Shown here in pieces: positions 1-7,742 of a stretch of 25,606 nt of DNA (the stretch's first letter is position 1; the number at the start of each line of letters is the position of its first letter). The notes under the pieces are model-generated. The model had not been told where the DNA came from. It did no database searches and was given only the letters and a program-made list of their open reading frames with translations. The position numbers and the translations under genes were made by a program. The DNA comes from a virus, in the IMG/VR virus record IMGVR_UViG_3300044638_001343, positions 1 through 25,606 of that record; one strand, 5' to 3'.

Positions 1-2
1 AA

Positions 3-1412
3 ATTGCTACAAAGCGATTAACCGACTCCCTTCAATACAAGTTCACTGGGCCTCACAAAGTCTTGGGTCAAGATTTAGATTTTGGCGACTTCCTTGGAAT
101 TATGGCTTCTAAGATTGGGCGTAAGCACTTCAGAATGCCGACCTTCCAAGGAGACAAAATTATCTCTGCTGAACGTGAGGCAGAGTATGAAGAAATTGTA
201 AAGAGGATGATTCCTGCTGGTGTAAAACCTAACCCTAGCGGAAAACCAAAGGTATTCTTTACTGGTGGAGGACCTGGTGCTGGTAAGGGTTCTATTGCTA
301 AGCCTAACCCTAAATCTAGAGAAGACGACCCTGATGGATTTACAAGACCTTCACTGCCTGTCACTCAAGAGTGGGTAGAAGATGGCACTCCAAAACCTCT
401 ACCAGACGGGGTAGAAGCCACTGGTGTGATGGTTAACCCAGACGATGTTAAGACTCAATTTAAAGAAACTCGTTCAGCACTTCTAAGACTCTTTGCAAAG
501 AGGGAGGACCCTTCAATTAGATTAAAGGCTGGAGATGAAAAGTGGGCGTCAGAAATTCATGAAGAGTCTTCCTTGCTTTCAAAAATTCTTTTGAACAGAG
601 TTACTGACATGAACCTAGACGTAGTCGTTGATGGCACTGGAAACGATGACCTAGATAAAATGATTGGCAAAGTTGAGAAGATGAAGCGTAAGGGTTATAG
701 AGCAATTGGTGTATATCTAAATGCACCTCCAGCGGATGCTGTAGGTGGTGCTATAGGTAGAGCGTTTGAAATTATGCGTAAAGTCCCTAGAGAAGTTCAA
801 TTAAACACCTTTATTAACCTTGCAAAAATGCTATTCCCTAGTTACGTTAAAAAGGATGGCTCAGTCAGAGATAAGCCTCCTTATGACATAACTGAAGGTG
901 TTTTTGACGAATTTGTCTTATACGATAGAAGAGAATTTGGCACACCTCCATTCGTCGTTGGCTATAGCAATGTAGATGTACAAGATGGTAAGTATCTTAG
1001 AAACCAGACCATGAAGGGTGGTAACCTAGAATGGGTAGAAATCGAAGATAAAATTAAATCATATATACCAGGATACTCTGACAAAGGTAACCCAGCAAAA
1101 AATAAAAATGAAATTTTTGAAGCACTTGAAAAAGAAGGCAAAAAAATAGGTGATAAAAAAAGACGAGAGAAAAAAGCAGAGTTACTTGCAGACCAACAAA
1201 AACCTGTGGAGCAGAGAGCAAGAGAAGCAGAAGAACAAAAAAACAAATTAAAGCAGAATGTTATTAGCAACATAAGGATAATTAAAGCAATTGCTGCAGA
1301 ACTCGGTAAGACTCCTCAAGAAATTGTAAACAGGATGGACGTAGCAAGTATGATTAAGGATGGAATGTCTGTAGAAGATATTATTAGCAACCTGAGAGGT
1401 GCATTTAACTAA
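3..1412 (+). CDS. Partial gene with zeta-toxin/P-loop kinase-like domain (5' end outside window)
   Basis: The frame is open from the first bases of the window. The TTG at 63 has no Shine-Dalgarno, so the gene very probably begins upstream and this is its C-terminal part. A P-loop GGGPGAGKGS lies at 264-293. It has the GxPGxGKG form of adenylate kinases and zeta toxins, with Gly at the usual Ser/Thr position followed by Ser. Downstream are HEESS (about 558-572) and VVVDGTGND (621-647), which resemble zeta-toxin kinase cores. Zeta toxins phosphorylate UDP-N-acetylglucosamine. Whether this protein does so is inference. After the kinase-like part comes a Lys/Glu-rich, probably coiled-coil stretch (about 1080-1260) and a short helical tail. 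Its place just ahead of the capsid protease suggests a head-associated protein, perhaps the C-terminal part of a portal or MuF-like protein. The final TAA shares one base with the next ATG. Confidence 0.7.
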   Translation: MATKRLTDSLQYKFTGPHKVLGQDLDFGDFLGIMASKIGRKHFRMPTFQGDKIISAEREAEYEEIVKRMIPAGVKPNPSGKPKVFFTGGGPGAGKGSIAKPNPKSREDDPDGFTRPSLPVTQEWVEDGTPKPLPDGVEATGVMVNPDDVKTQFKETRSALLRLFAKREDPSIRLKAGDEKWASEIHEESSLLSKILLNRVTDMNLDVVVDGTGNDDLDKMIGKVEKMKRKGYRAIGVYLNAPPADAVGGAIGRAFEIMRKVPREVQLNTFINLAKMLFPSYVKKDGSVRDKPPYDITEGVFDEFVLYDRREFGTPPFVVGYSNVDVQDGKYLRNQTMKGGNLEWVEIEDKIKSYIPGYSDKGNPAKNKNEIFEALEKEGKKIGDKKRREKKAELLADQQKPVEQRAREAEEQKNKLKQNVISNIRIIKAIAAELGKTPQEIVNRMDVASMIKDGMSVEDIISNLRGAFN

Positions 1413-1642
1413 TGAGTGAACAGCAAGACTGGAACATTCCTGGTCCTTTGATGAACAGCATGTACGCTACTTTTGCGAGCGGATTAGATAGATACGAAAT
1501 GTATCAAGCATTGTCAATCCCAAGTAAGTATGCAGATGCTGTCTCGGCTATGTGGGATGCTTGGGAACTAGAACGTGAAAATGACCCACTGCCTGAAGGC
1601 ATAGTAGCCGACATCCCAAGCGAATTCCCTGACATCGACTAA
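1412..1642 (+). CDS. Small acidic hypothetical protein
   Basis: A 76-residue protein whose ATG overlaps the previous stop by one base (TAATG), so translation is probably coupled to the kinase-like gene. The product is rich in Trp, Met and acidic residues and ends in an acidic tail (DIPSEFPDID). No signal peptide, membrane segment or known motif is visible. I do not recognise the family. Because it directly follows a zeta-toxin-like gene, an antidote or partner role can be imagined. But known epsilon antitoxins normally precede zeta, and phage head regions often contain small unknown genes, so this is only a guess. Confidence 0.7.
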   Translation: MSEQQDWNIPGPLMNSMYATFASGLDRYEMYQALSIPSKYADAVSAMWDAWELERENDPLPEGIVADIPSEFPDID

Positions 1643-1673
1643 TAACTTAATCGGTTTTAATGTAAGATTGATT

Positions 1674-1685
1674 ATAGATATCTAT
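1674..1685 (+). promoter_or_regulatory. Perfect 12-bp palindrome before 1696 gene
   Basis: ATAGATATCTAT is its own reverse complement. It is followed by TGGAG, which provides the ribosome binding site of the next gene. The same ATAGA-x-ATCTATTG pattern recurs at 7613-7628 in the leader of the capsid gene. It lies in one of the few true gaps (1643-1695). It could be a protein-binding site or promoter-associated element, and its function is unproven. Confidence 0.3.
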
Positions 1686-1695
1686 TGGAGACGAA

Positions 1696-2355
1696 ATGCC
1701 TCAACGCCCTGAGTTTGATATGAACTCTCAAACGATTGCACCAGTATATGGTCGCGTCGGCGTTTTAGAGTCAGACAAGTCAAAAGACCCGATTTTAGGT
1801 GCTTACTATGACAGAGCACCTGAATATCAAGGTCTTTATGTTATTACTAGCACGGGAATTAAGTATTTTGACATATCAGTAGACGCCTTGTCTGTAATTG
1901 GCCTAACTGGTTATGCGGAATTTACCTACAATGGCACCCCCTACCTACTTCGTGAATTAGACGAAGAAGACGGTCTGTGGATGTCTAACTACAAAACAGA
2001 ACTGCCTATACCTGTTCTTCAGCAAATGATTGTAACTAAATCAAGAAGACAAATTGAGCAATTGACTGGGATTGAAATTCCAGAAGGTTTGCCTGAGTTT
2101 GAGGCTTTATATGTGTATCACGAGCCAAAGTCAGATAAAGTTTTAGCAATTATATACATGAGTTCTTACGGCATATTTAGCCGAAATGACGCTGACTGGC
2201 AAGATGTAAACTTAAGGTTGCCAGAGTTGCAGAATTTAACTACGGAAGATGTAGACCCTTTGAAAGCAAATGAACTAATAAATTTGTATGACGATAACAG
2301 GGACAACATGTCTGTCAAACAGGCAGTTAAGTACACTATTAAGGTTAAGGGATAG
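1696..2355 (+). CDS. Hypothetical protein of head gene region
   Basis: A 219-residue protein starting at ATG 1696 with GGAG at 1687-1690, five bases upstream. The sequence is soluble-looking and acidic, with alternating beta-type segments such as YQGLYVITSTGIKYF and ALYVYHEPKSDKVLAIIYMS. No catalytic motif is evident. The gene ends two bases before the ATG of the polyprotein gene, so the two are probably co-translated. I do not recognise a family. Position between the kinase-like gene and the capsid protease suggests a minor head or assembly role, by context only. Confidence 0.75.
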   Translation: MPQRPEFDMNSQTIAPVYGRVGVLESDKSKDPILGAYYDRAPEYQGLYVITSTGIKYFDISVDALSVIGLTGYAEFTYNGTPYLLRELDEEDGLWMSNYKTELPIPVLQQMIVTKSRRQIEQLTGIEIPEGLPEFEALYVYHEPKSDKVLAIIYMSSYGIFSRNDADWQDVNLRLPELQNLTTEDVDPLKANELINLYDDNRDNMSVKQAVKYTIKVKG

Positions 2356-2357
2356 GG

Positions 2358-5300
2358 ATGGAACAAGACTCTAACTTATCTACTCCTGTATATCTTGGTA
2401 GACAGGACAATTTAGCCTTATTTATTAGTGGAGAGATGGCTGTAGTTGTAGATGCCAATCTCGGTATGCTCATAGAATTTGGTACCGAAGAAGATATATT
2501 AAACTCCAAGGAGTGGGCACTATCCAGCGAGCCAGTGTCTGAAGAATTAGCAGACTTTGCTGAGCACGCTTTGGAGAACATTCAGCCATCTAAAACTGAC
2601 GCTTTAACTGCTTCGGCACGTTTATACACCATACCAACTGGAGTCCGTTCCGAAGCAAAAAAGGCTTTAGAGTGGCGTAAAGAACACAAGCGTGGTGGCA
2701 CCCCTGTCGGTCTAAACACTGCTCGCACTCTTGCTAAGGGTGGACAGATTGGTATCGAAAAAGTACGTCACATCGCAAAATACTTCCCAAGACACGAAGT
2801 CGACAAGAAGGGCAAAGGCTGGAAGCCGGGACAAGATAACTTCCCTTCTAACGGACGAATTGCTTGGGCACTCTGGGGCGGAGACGCCGCTTGGCGTTGG
2901 GCTAAGGCAATCGTTGAACGTGAAAACAAAAAGCCAATTAGGGCTGATGGTTTTTATGAAGCATACGGTGCTGAGTTAAATCCATTTATTAAGGCTACCG
3001 AAATAGATGAGACCGCTGCTCCAGAGTTCCTAGCAAGAGTACGCATGGACGGCTCTGGCATTGACCGCATCTACAAGATTGACATTAGTGGTCACGTCTA
3101 CGTTTGGGATGATGGTACTTGGGACGACCTAGGCCATATTGAGGGAGACGTTTGGACTTATGACAAAGCCCTAGACGACCCTTACGACACTTGTGAAAAA
3201 TCTCACGTTCAGATTGACCCAGACTCTGCTATCTCAATTTGTGCCAGAATGCAGACTAATCCTTTTAAAAATATCTCTATCGGTGATATTGAAAAAGAAG
3301 AAGCAGAAATGTTTGCTGAGTCAGACTTGTCTGAAGAATTTGAATTTATTGATTCTGTAGTCACTGCCGCTGCTGGTGACGGAGTTTCACTAAAGAGTAC
3401 AGTAAAAAATGACGGGGTATACACTCCTGAAGAACGTTCAAAAAATGCCTCAAGTCAGGTTAGAGACGGCAGTGGTCAGTTTGCTAAGCAAGGTGGTCGA
3501 GTTGTAGTTGGTGGTGACAGGGAAAACGGTCGTGGTGTAATCACCAGAGTAAACCCAGACAAGACATTGAGCGTAGAATTAGACAACGGTAAGACTATAA
3601 ACGTTGACGCAAAATCAACTAAAGACGAGCAGACTGAACTTTCTAAACCTCAGAGTTTGCTACAGAAAAGAGTTGTAGCGGATGATTTTGAAAAACCTCT
3701 AGACGTTTCTGGAATCTTAGGTGAGCCTAGGTCTCCTCAGGGTACTAAAGGTACTTTGCCTGGCACTCTTCCTGCTTTAACTTCAGACGATTTACACTCT
3801 CTCCTCAAAGACTGGGATGGTTGGGTCGCTGGTCAACGTGCAGAGTTTAAGCGTTTTGAAAAACCAGAAATTTACAAGTTTGGCCGTAAGAACTATCCGG
3901 GCAAAAAAATTATTGACGATATGCCTAACTACGCACTTCTTGGCAATGACCTGACCAGCCTTGCTAATAAAGAAGATGGGGAAAAGGCATGGGAGGACGA
4001 CTCTGAGTTTGAAGACGAAGAGCAAAAAGACAGCGTACATCCGCTACTTAAGAAGTGGAAGCAAAAGCAAGAAGACCCCTCTAAAGTAAAGGTTGACTCT
4101 CCGCTTTGGGCAAAGCCTGTTGTCGCTGCTGCTGGCCCACAACCGTCTGACGTAGCACCTGTTTACTTAGCGATTGTTGCACCAGATGACCCTCGTGCAG
4201 TTCTTGACTTAATTAGCATTGTTCCAGCAAGTGCAACTTCAACTCAGCCTATGACTTACGTTCGCCGTGAGAAGAAATGGCAACGTGAACCTAAGTTTCT
4301 AAATGATTTGAAATCAGCCACTCCTCCACCAGTTGTCCCTCTCGACCCTGAAGTTTTGAATGATGTTTTGATTCAGGTTGACGGCCTTCAGGCTTCTGGA
4401 ATTAATGCTTTGGACCACACTCTTATGGTTCTTTGGGGACCTAGCCCAAGTGCTATGAAATTTGCTTTGGAAGAGGCTTTTGAGCAAGATTTAGAAGCAC
4501 TTTTATCTGCTGGCGGTGCAGACCGAAACAGGGGAAATGCAGAGAAATTAAGACGTTATTGGACTAAAGGTAAGGGTGCTGCCAAGATTCGCTGGGGCAC
4601 TCCGGGTGACTGGAAGCGTTGCGTTCGTTACTTAAGTAAGTACATGGGTGTCCGTGCGAAGGGCTACTGTCAACTTCGTCACAAGGATGCAACAGGTGTT
4701 TACACTGGAAGCAAACTAAATCCAGGAAGAGAGAACTCTACAAACGAGTTCATCATGGAAGAAGTGTGGGCTAAGAATATTGGCAAACCTACTGTCATAA
4801 CTGACGAAGATATGTTGATGCCTCTACCTAAAATTATGCGTGACAGTGATGATATCTATGACCACCACTGGACTCCAGAAGACGACATTGTTTTTGAACT
4901 AAAAGAACTAGCCAAATGTAGCGATGAAGAATACGCTTTGGTTGCTGGTGCTCGCCCACCTAGTGGATTTAACATCAATAGAAACCGTAGAAACGCTGAG
5001 AAGTTGCGTCGCTATTGGACTGTAGGTAAGGGTGCTGCGAAGATTCGTTGGAACAGCGGTGGAGACTGGACTAGATGCGTTAAGTATTTATCAAAGTACA
5101 TCGGTATGCGTTCTAAGGGCTACTGTGCTCTACGTCACAAAGAGATGACTGGGATGTGGACTGGTGACAGAGAACACCTTCAAATGTATGGAAGAAACTT
5201 TTCTGGTAAAAACGTTTTCAGCACCGAGGTAATTAACAGTAGTGAAAAGGTTGTAGAACTTAGTCAACTAATTGCTAAGGCTAATATGGCTAAGAGCAGA

Positions 5301-7604
5301 TTTGCTTTGACAGCATCTGCACCAGCAACTCAAGAAGTTAAATTTTCTATCCCCCTAGTTATCCCCGAAGAACTAGAATCTGGCGATGGCAGAAGTTTTA
5401 AGAAAGGTGCTATTACTTTCCGTGAACTTCCACTGCCTCTTATGTGGCAAACTCAAACAGCAGACGGCCACAATGGTTCCGTAGTAGTTGGTCGAATCGA
5501 TTACATGGAAAGAACCGACAATGGTATTGGGAACGCCTACGGTGTTTTTGACACTGGTAACCACGCACGAGAAGTGGTTCGACTTTTGCAAAACGGATTC
5601 ATTCGTGGCGTATCGGCTGATATGGACAAATTTGAAGCCGTTGAAGAGAAGTCTGAATCTTCAAAAGAGGACTCAGAGAACTCTAAAAAAACTTTAGGTA
5701 AAGACAAAATCACTATCAACAAGGCACGCGTTATGGGCGTAACTATCGTCCCTAAACCAGCGTTCCAAGAATGCAAAATAACTCTTCAAATTGAAGAGCC
5801 TTATGAAAATCAGCAGGAGGAACCATTGATTTCCGATGGAATCTATGCGGATGATGCAGATTCTCTAGACGCTCAGAGCCTCGTCGCTTGTGGCTTTGTC
5901 GCTGGAGCAATCCCCGTCACACCGCCTACAGCGTGGTTTGCCAATCCAAAACTGGATAAGGCTACACCACTAACAGTTACTGACGACGGACGAGTGTTCG
6001 GTCATATTGCCGCTTGGCACGTTGACCACATTGGTATGGCGTACGGTACAAAGCCACCACGAAGCCGTAGCAACTACGCATACTTCCACACTGGTGTTGT
6101 TCGCACCGATAGTGGCACAGATGCTCAGGTTGGTCAACTAACTCTCGCTGGTGGTCACGCATCACTTCAAGCAAGTGCAGAAGAGGCTGTTCGTCACTAT
6201 GACGACACCGCTTCAGCAGTAGCAGATGTCCACGCAGGTGAAGACCGCCATGGTATTTGGGTTGCTGGTTCTTTAAGACCAGGAACTACTCCAGAACAGA
6301 TTCGTGCTTTGCGTGCATCAGCACCTTCTGGTGACTGGCGTCCAATCCGTGGCTCACTAGAACTTGTCGCTGTATGTCAGGTAAACGTTCCGGGCTTCCC
6401 AGTTGCTCGTGCTCGTGTTGCTTCAGGTGCTGTTATGGCTCTGGTTGCAGCGGGTGCAGCGACACTAGCCAAGATGAAGAACGACCCACTAACTGAGTTG
6501 AGCGACAGACTTGCTCGTCTAGAGATGACTAGCAACTCTGAATTAGTTGCTAAGGCTGAATCTGCTAGAGCAGTTTTTGCTGACATCAAGGCTCAGAAGA
6601 ATGATGCATTGCTAAGCAGAATGGCTGAACTATCTTCACGTTTTGATGAGAATCTAGAGTACTTAGATGACTTTGCATTTGTCTCTCGTCGTGAGCGTAA
6701 AGACTTGGCAGAAAAAGGTCAGGCTCTTTCAGATGGTTCATTCCCTATTCGTAACGAAGAAGACTTGAAGAACGCAATTAGTTCTTATGGTCGTTCTAAG
6801 AAGGGTGACCGTGCTAAGGTTCGTCGTCACATTATTAAGCGTGCTCGTCAACTGAAGCAGAGCAAATTGATTCCTGACAACTGGAAGACTGCATCAATTG
6901 AAGAGTTTGACACTCACTTAGATTCTATGCGTTCAAAGATTGCAGAGTTCTCTGGATTGGTAGCAGCACCTGTTGAGCCAGTAGTGCCTGAAGAGCCACT
7001 AGAAGGTGAGCAATTCCCAAAATCTGATGCGGTTGAGCCTGAAAACGTAGAGGATGTTAATTCCCCTACTGTGGAGAGCGGTCTAAAAGTAGACGGCAAA
7101 TACACTCCACAGACTCAACCGCGTGACGATGCTGGAAAGTTCCGTCAGGTTCTTGCTCGTTTAAAGCAAGACCTCGGAACATCTGGTCTACAAGACATTG
7201 TTGAAGAAGCAAAATATGTTGAAAACCTGCATGAAATCGGCAACTATGTCGAATCTGCTGGAGCAGCAGTAAATCTTCTAGACATTTTGGACAGACTAGA
7301 TTCTGGTGCTTTAAACAAAGTTTCCCTAGAAAACGTGCGTAGTTCTGCATCTGAACTAGGAAAAGTTATTTCTAACCTACCGCTTGGCTTTAATAACCAA
7401 GCCCAGAAGGTTAGATACTCAGATTTGCCGCCTTCTCTAAAAAACCTCATGGATAGCATGATGGACAGAGTTGAGGCAAAAATAGGTAAGGATGACGCCG
7501 AAATTGCTAACGCAGATTTGGCAGCATTTAGAAGTGGCTCAGAGGTTTATAGTCAGGGTGAGATTTCATCCCAGATGTCTAAACTCCTGAGGCTCCTTAC
7601 TTAA
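2358..7604 (+). CDS. Giant capsid-maturation protease/scaffold polyprotein
   Basis: A 1748-residue protein, several times the usual 200-300 residues of a prohead protease. Visible parts in order: a conserved actinophage-type domain (residues 89-192, motifs RGGTPVG, KVRHIAKYFPRHEVDKKGKG and AWALWGGDAAWRWA); a YTP..RDGSGQF motif (354-375) leading to an SH3-like beta stretch; two copies of a basic Cys/His-containing domain (722-785 and 874-937); a protease core (about 992-1145) resembling S78/HK97-type prohead proteases, with candidate catalytic His1038 and Ser1086 (GFIRGVSAD); a following actinophage domain (about 1169-1365, FGHIAAWHVDHIGM); a DUF6582-like helical segment (about 1444-1510, SFPIRNEEDLKNAI); and a helical scaffold-like tail (1578-1748). 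The protease probably cleaves the scaffold and itself during head maturation. An in-frame TTG with a perfect Shine-Dalgarno at 5815-5828 suggests a nested C-terminal product. Domain names rest on remembered family patterns. Confidence 0.85.
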   Translation: MEQDSNLSTPVYLGRQDNLALFISGEMAVVVDANLGMLIEFGTEEDILNSKEWALSSEPVSEELADFAEHALENIQPSKTDALTASARLYTIPTGVRSEAKKALEWRKEHKRGGTPVGLNTARTLAKGGQIGIEKVRHIAKYFPRHEVDKKGKGWKPGQDNFPSNGRIAWALWGGDAAWRWAKAIVERENKKPIRADGFYEAYGAELNPFIKATEIDETAAPEFLARVRMDGSGIDRIYKIDISGHVYVWDDGTWDDLGHIEGDVWTYDKALDDPYDTCEKSHVQIDPDSAISICARMQTNPFKNISIGDIEKEEAEMFAESDLSEEFEFIDSVVTAAAGDGVSLKSTVKNDGVYTPEERSKNASSQVRDGSGQFAKQGGRVVVGGDRENGRGVITRVNPDKTLSVELDNGKTINVDAKSTKDEQTELSKPQSLLQKRVVADDFEKPLDVSGILGEPRSPQGTKGTLPGTLPALTSDDLHSLLKDWDGWVAGQRAEFKRFEKPEIYKFGRKNYPGKKIIDDMPNYALLGNDLTSLANKEDGEKAWEDDSEFEDEEQKDSVHPLLKKWKQKQEDPSKVKVDSPLWAKPVVAAAGPQPSDVAPVYLAIVAPDDPRAVLDLISIVPASATSTQPMTYVRREKKWQREPKFLNDLKSATPPPVVPLDPEVLNDVLIQVDGLQASGINALDHTLMVLWGPSPSAMKFALEEAFEQDLEALLSAGGADRNRGNAEKLRRYWTKGKGAAKIRWGTPGDWKRCVRYLSKYMGVRAKGYCQLRHKDATGVYTGSKLNPGRENSTNEFIMEEVWAKNIGKPTVITDEDMLMPLPKIMRDSDDIYDHHWTPEDDIVFELKELAKCSDEEYALVAGARPPSGFNINRNRRNAEKLRRYWTVGKGAAKIRWNSGGDWTRCVKYLSKYIGMRSKGYCALRHKEMTGMWTGDREHLQMYGRNFSGKNVFSTEVINSSEKVVELSQLIAKANMAKSRFALTASAPATQEVKFSIPLVIPEELESGDGRSFKKGAITFRELPLPLMWQTQTADGHNGSVVVGRIDYMERTDNGIGNAYGVFDTGNHAREVVRLLQNGFIRGVSADMDKFEAVEEKSESSKEDSENSKKTLGKDKITINKARVMGVTIVPKPAFQECKITLQIEEPYENQQEEPLISDGIYADDADSLDAQSLVACGFVAGAIPVTPPTAWFANPKLDKATPLTVTDDGRVFGHIAAWHVDHIGMAYGTKPPRSRSNYAYFHTGVVRTDSGTDAQVGQLTLAGGHASLQASAEEAVRHYDDTASAVADVHAGEDRHGIWVAGSLRPGTTPEQIRALRASAPSGDWRPIRGSLELVAVCQVNVPGFPVARARVASGAVMALVAAGAATLAKMKNDPLTELSDRLARLEMTSNSELVAKAESARAVFADIKAQKNDALLSRMAELSSRFDENLEYLDDFAFVSRRERKDLAEKGQALSDGSFPIRNEEDLKNAISSYGRSKKGDRAKVRRHIIKRARQLKQSKLIPDNWKTASIEEFDTHLDSMRSKIAEFSGLVAAPVEPVVPEEPLEGEQFPKSDAVEPENVEDVNSPTVESGLKVDGKYTPQTQPRDDAGKFRQVLARLKQDLGTSGLQDIVEEAKYVENLHEIGNYVESAGAAVNLLDILDRLDSGALNKVSLENVRSSASELGKVISNLPLGFNNQAQKVRYSDLPPSLKNLMDSMMDRVEAKIGKDDAEIANADLAAFRSGSEVYSQGEISSQMSKLLRLLT
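4521..4712 (+). repeat. Copy 1 of duplicated basic domain in polyprotein
   Basis: Residues 722-785 of the polyprotein. The core NAEKLRRYWTKGKGAAKIRW is followed by RCV..LSKY.G.R.KGYC.LRHK..TG. Over 62 ungapped residues it matches copy 2 at 47 positions (about 76 percent, counted by hand). The nucleotide copies have diverged at many wobble positions. Two Cys and one His are conserved (C-x15-C-x3-H), which could bind metal or simply be structural. Confidence 0.85.
4977..5168 (+). repeat. Copy 2 of duplicated basic domain in polyprotein
   Basis: Residues 874-937 of the polyprotein, the second copy of the NAEKLRRYWT domain. It ends in LRHKEMTGMWTGD. About 90 residues of unrelated acidic linker (residues 786-873) separate it from copy 1. 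I recall single copies of this pattern in actinophage head proteins. Two copies in one protein look like an internal duplication. The domain is strongly basic, so contact with DNA or with acidic scaffold is possible. Confidence 0.85.
5815..5828 (+). promoter_or_regulatory. Internal Shine-Dalgarno plus in-frame TTG start candidate
   Basis: AGGAGG (5815-5820) followed after five bases by TTG (5826-5828) in the frame of the polyprotein (Leu1157). The string AGGAGGAACC closely matches the ribosome site of the major capsid gene (AGGAGGAACA before GTG 7740). Starting here would give a product of about 592 residues lacking the protease core. That would be analogous to the nested scaffold Nu3 inside lambda gene C. 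The motif also encodes QEEP, so chance is possible. Confidence 0.45.
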
Positions 7605-7612
7605 ATAATAAG

Positions 7613-7628
7613 CAATAGAAATCTATTG
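7613..7628 (+). promoter_or_regulatory. Inverted repeat in capsid gene leader
   Basis: CAATAG-AAAT-CTATTG is a perfect 6-bp inverted repeat with a 4-base spacer, nine bases after the polyprotein stop. It is followed by TAAAATAAAACTAGG. The right arm plus flank CTATTGTAAAA is the exact reverse complement of TTTTACAATAG at 13286-13296. It may be a regulator site or part of a late promoter, by inference only. Confidence 0.3.
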
Positions 7629-7695
7629 TAAAATAAAACTAGGTGGAGTGCCTTGCGTGTCCGTACGTAAAGTCCCTTTACCTTGTACCGAAAGC

Positions 7696-7718
7696 GTATA
7701 GGTGAAATCCATCTATAC
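7696..7718 (+). promoter_or_regulatory. Leader hairpin upstream of capsid gene ribosome site
   Basis: GTATAGGTG-AAATC-CATCTATAC can form a 9-bp stem with one G-U pair and a 5-base loop. It ends 11 bases before the AGGAGG of the major capsid gene. It could stabilise the 5' end of the mRNA or keep the ribosome site open. The 135-base gap 7605-7739 otherwise contains no gene I can support. Confidence 0.35.
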
Positions 7719-7729
7719 AAACTGTCCTT

Positions 7730-7742
7730 AGGAGGAACAGTG
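7730..7742 (+). promoter_or_regulatory. Strong ribosome binding site fixing the capsid GTG start
   Basis: AGGAGGA (7730-7736) precedes GTG at 7740 with near-ideal spacing. This decides the start: the longer reading from TTG 7683 has no such site, and the leader hairpin at 7696-7718 lies inside that extension. Confidence 0.8.

Noticed and set aside
63-65. TTG as the start of the first gene
   Set aside because: The frame is open all the way to the window edge, the upstream codons read like ordinary protein, and no Shine-Dalgarno precedes the TTG.
68-1273. Minus-strand open frames opposite the kinase-like gene
   Set aside because: They are shadows of the coding strand with unnatural Ser/Phe/Leu-rich compositions and no ribosome sites.
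4521-5168. Calling the duplicated domain a zinc finger
   Set aside because: Only two Cys and one clear His are conserved with unusual spacing; there is no standard fourth ligand.
2358-7604. Polyprotein as an assembly artefact joining several genes
   Set aside because: The frame is uninterrupted over 5.2 kb with coherent domains and no lost stop codon or frame change visible.
7683-7739. 19-residue N-terminal extension of the capsid gene from TTG 7683
   Set aside because: GTG 7740 has a perfect AGGAGG; the extension has no ribosome site and contains the leader hairpin.
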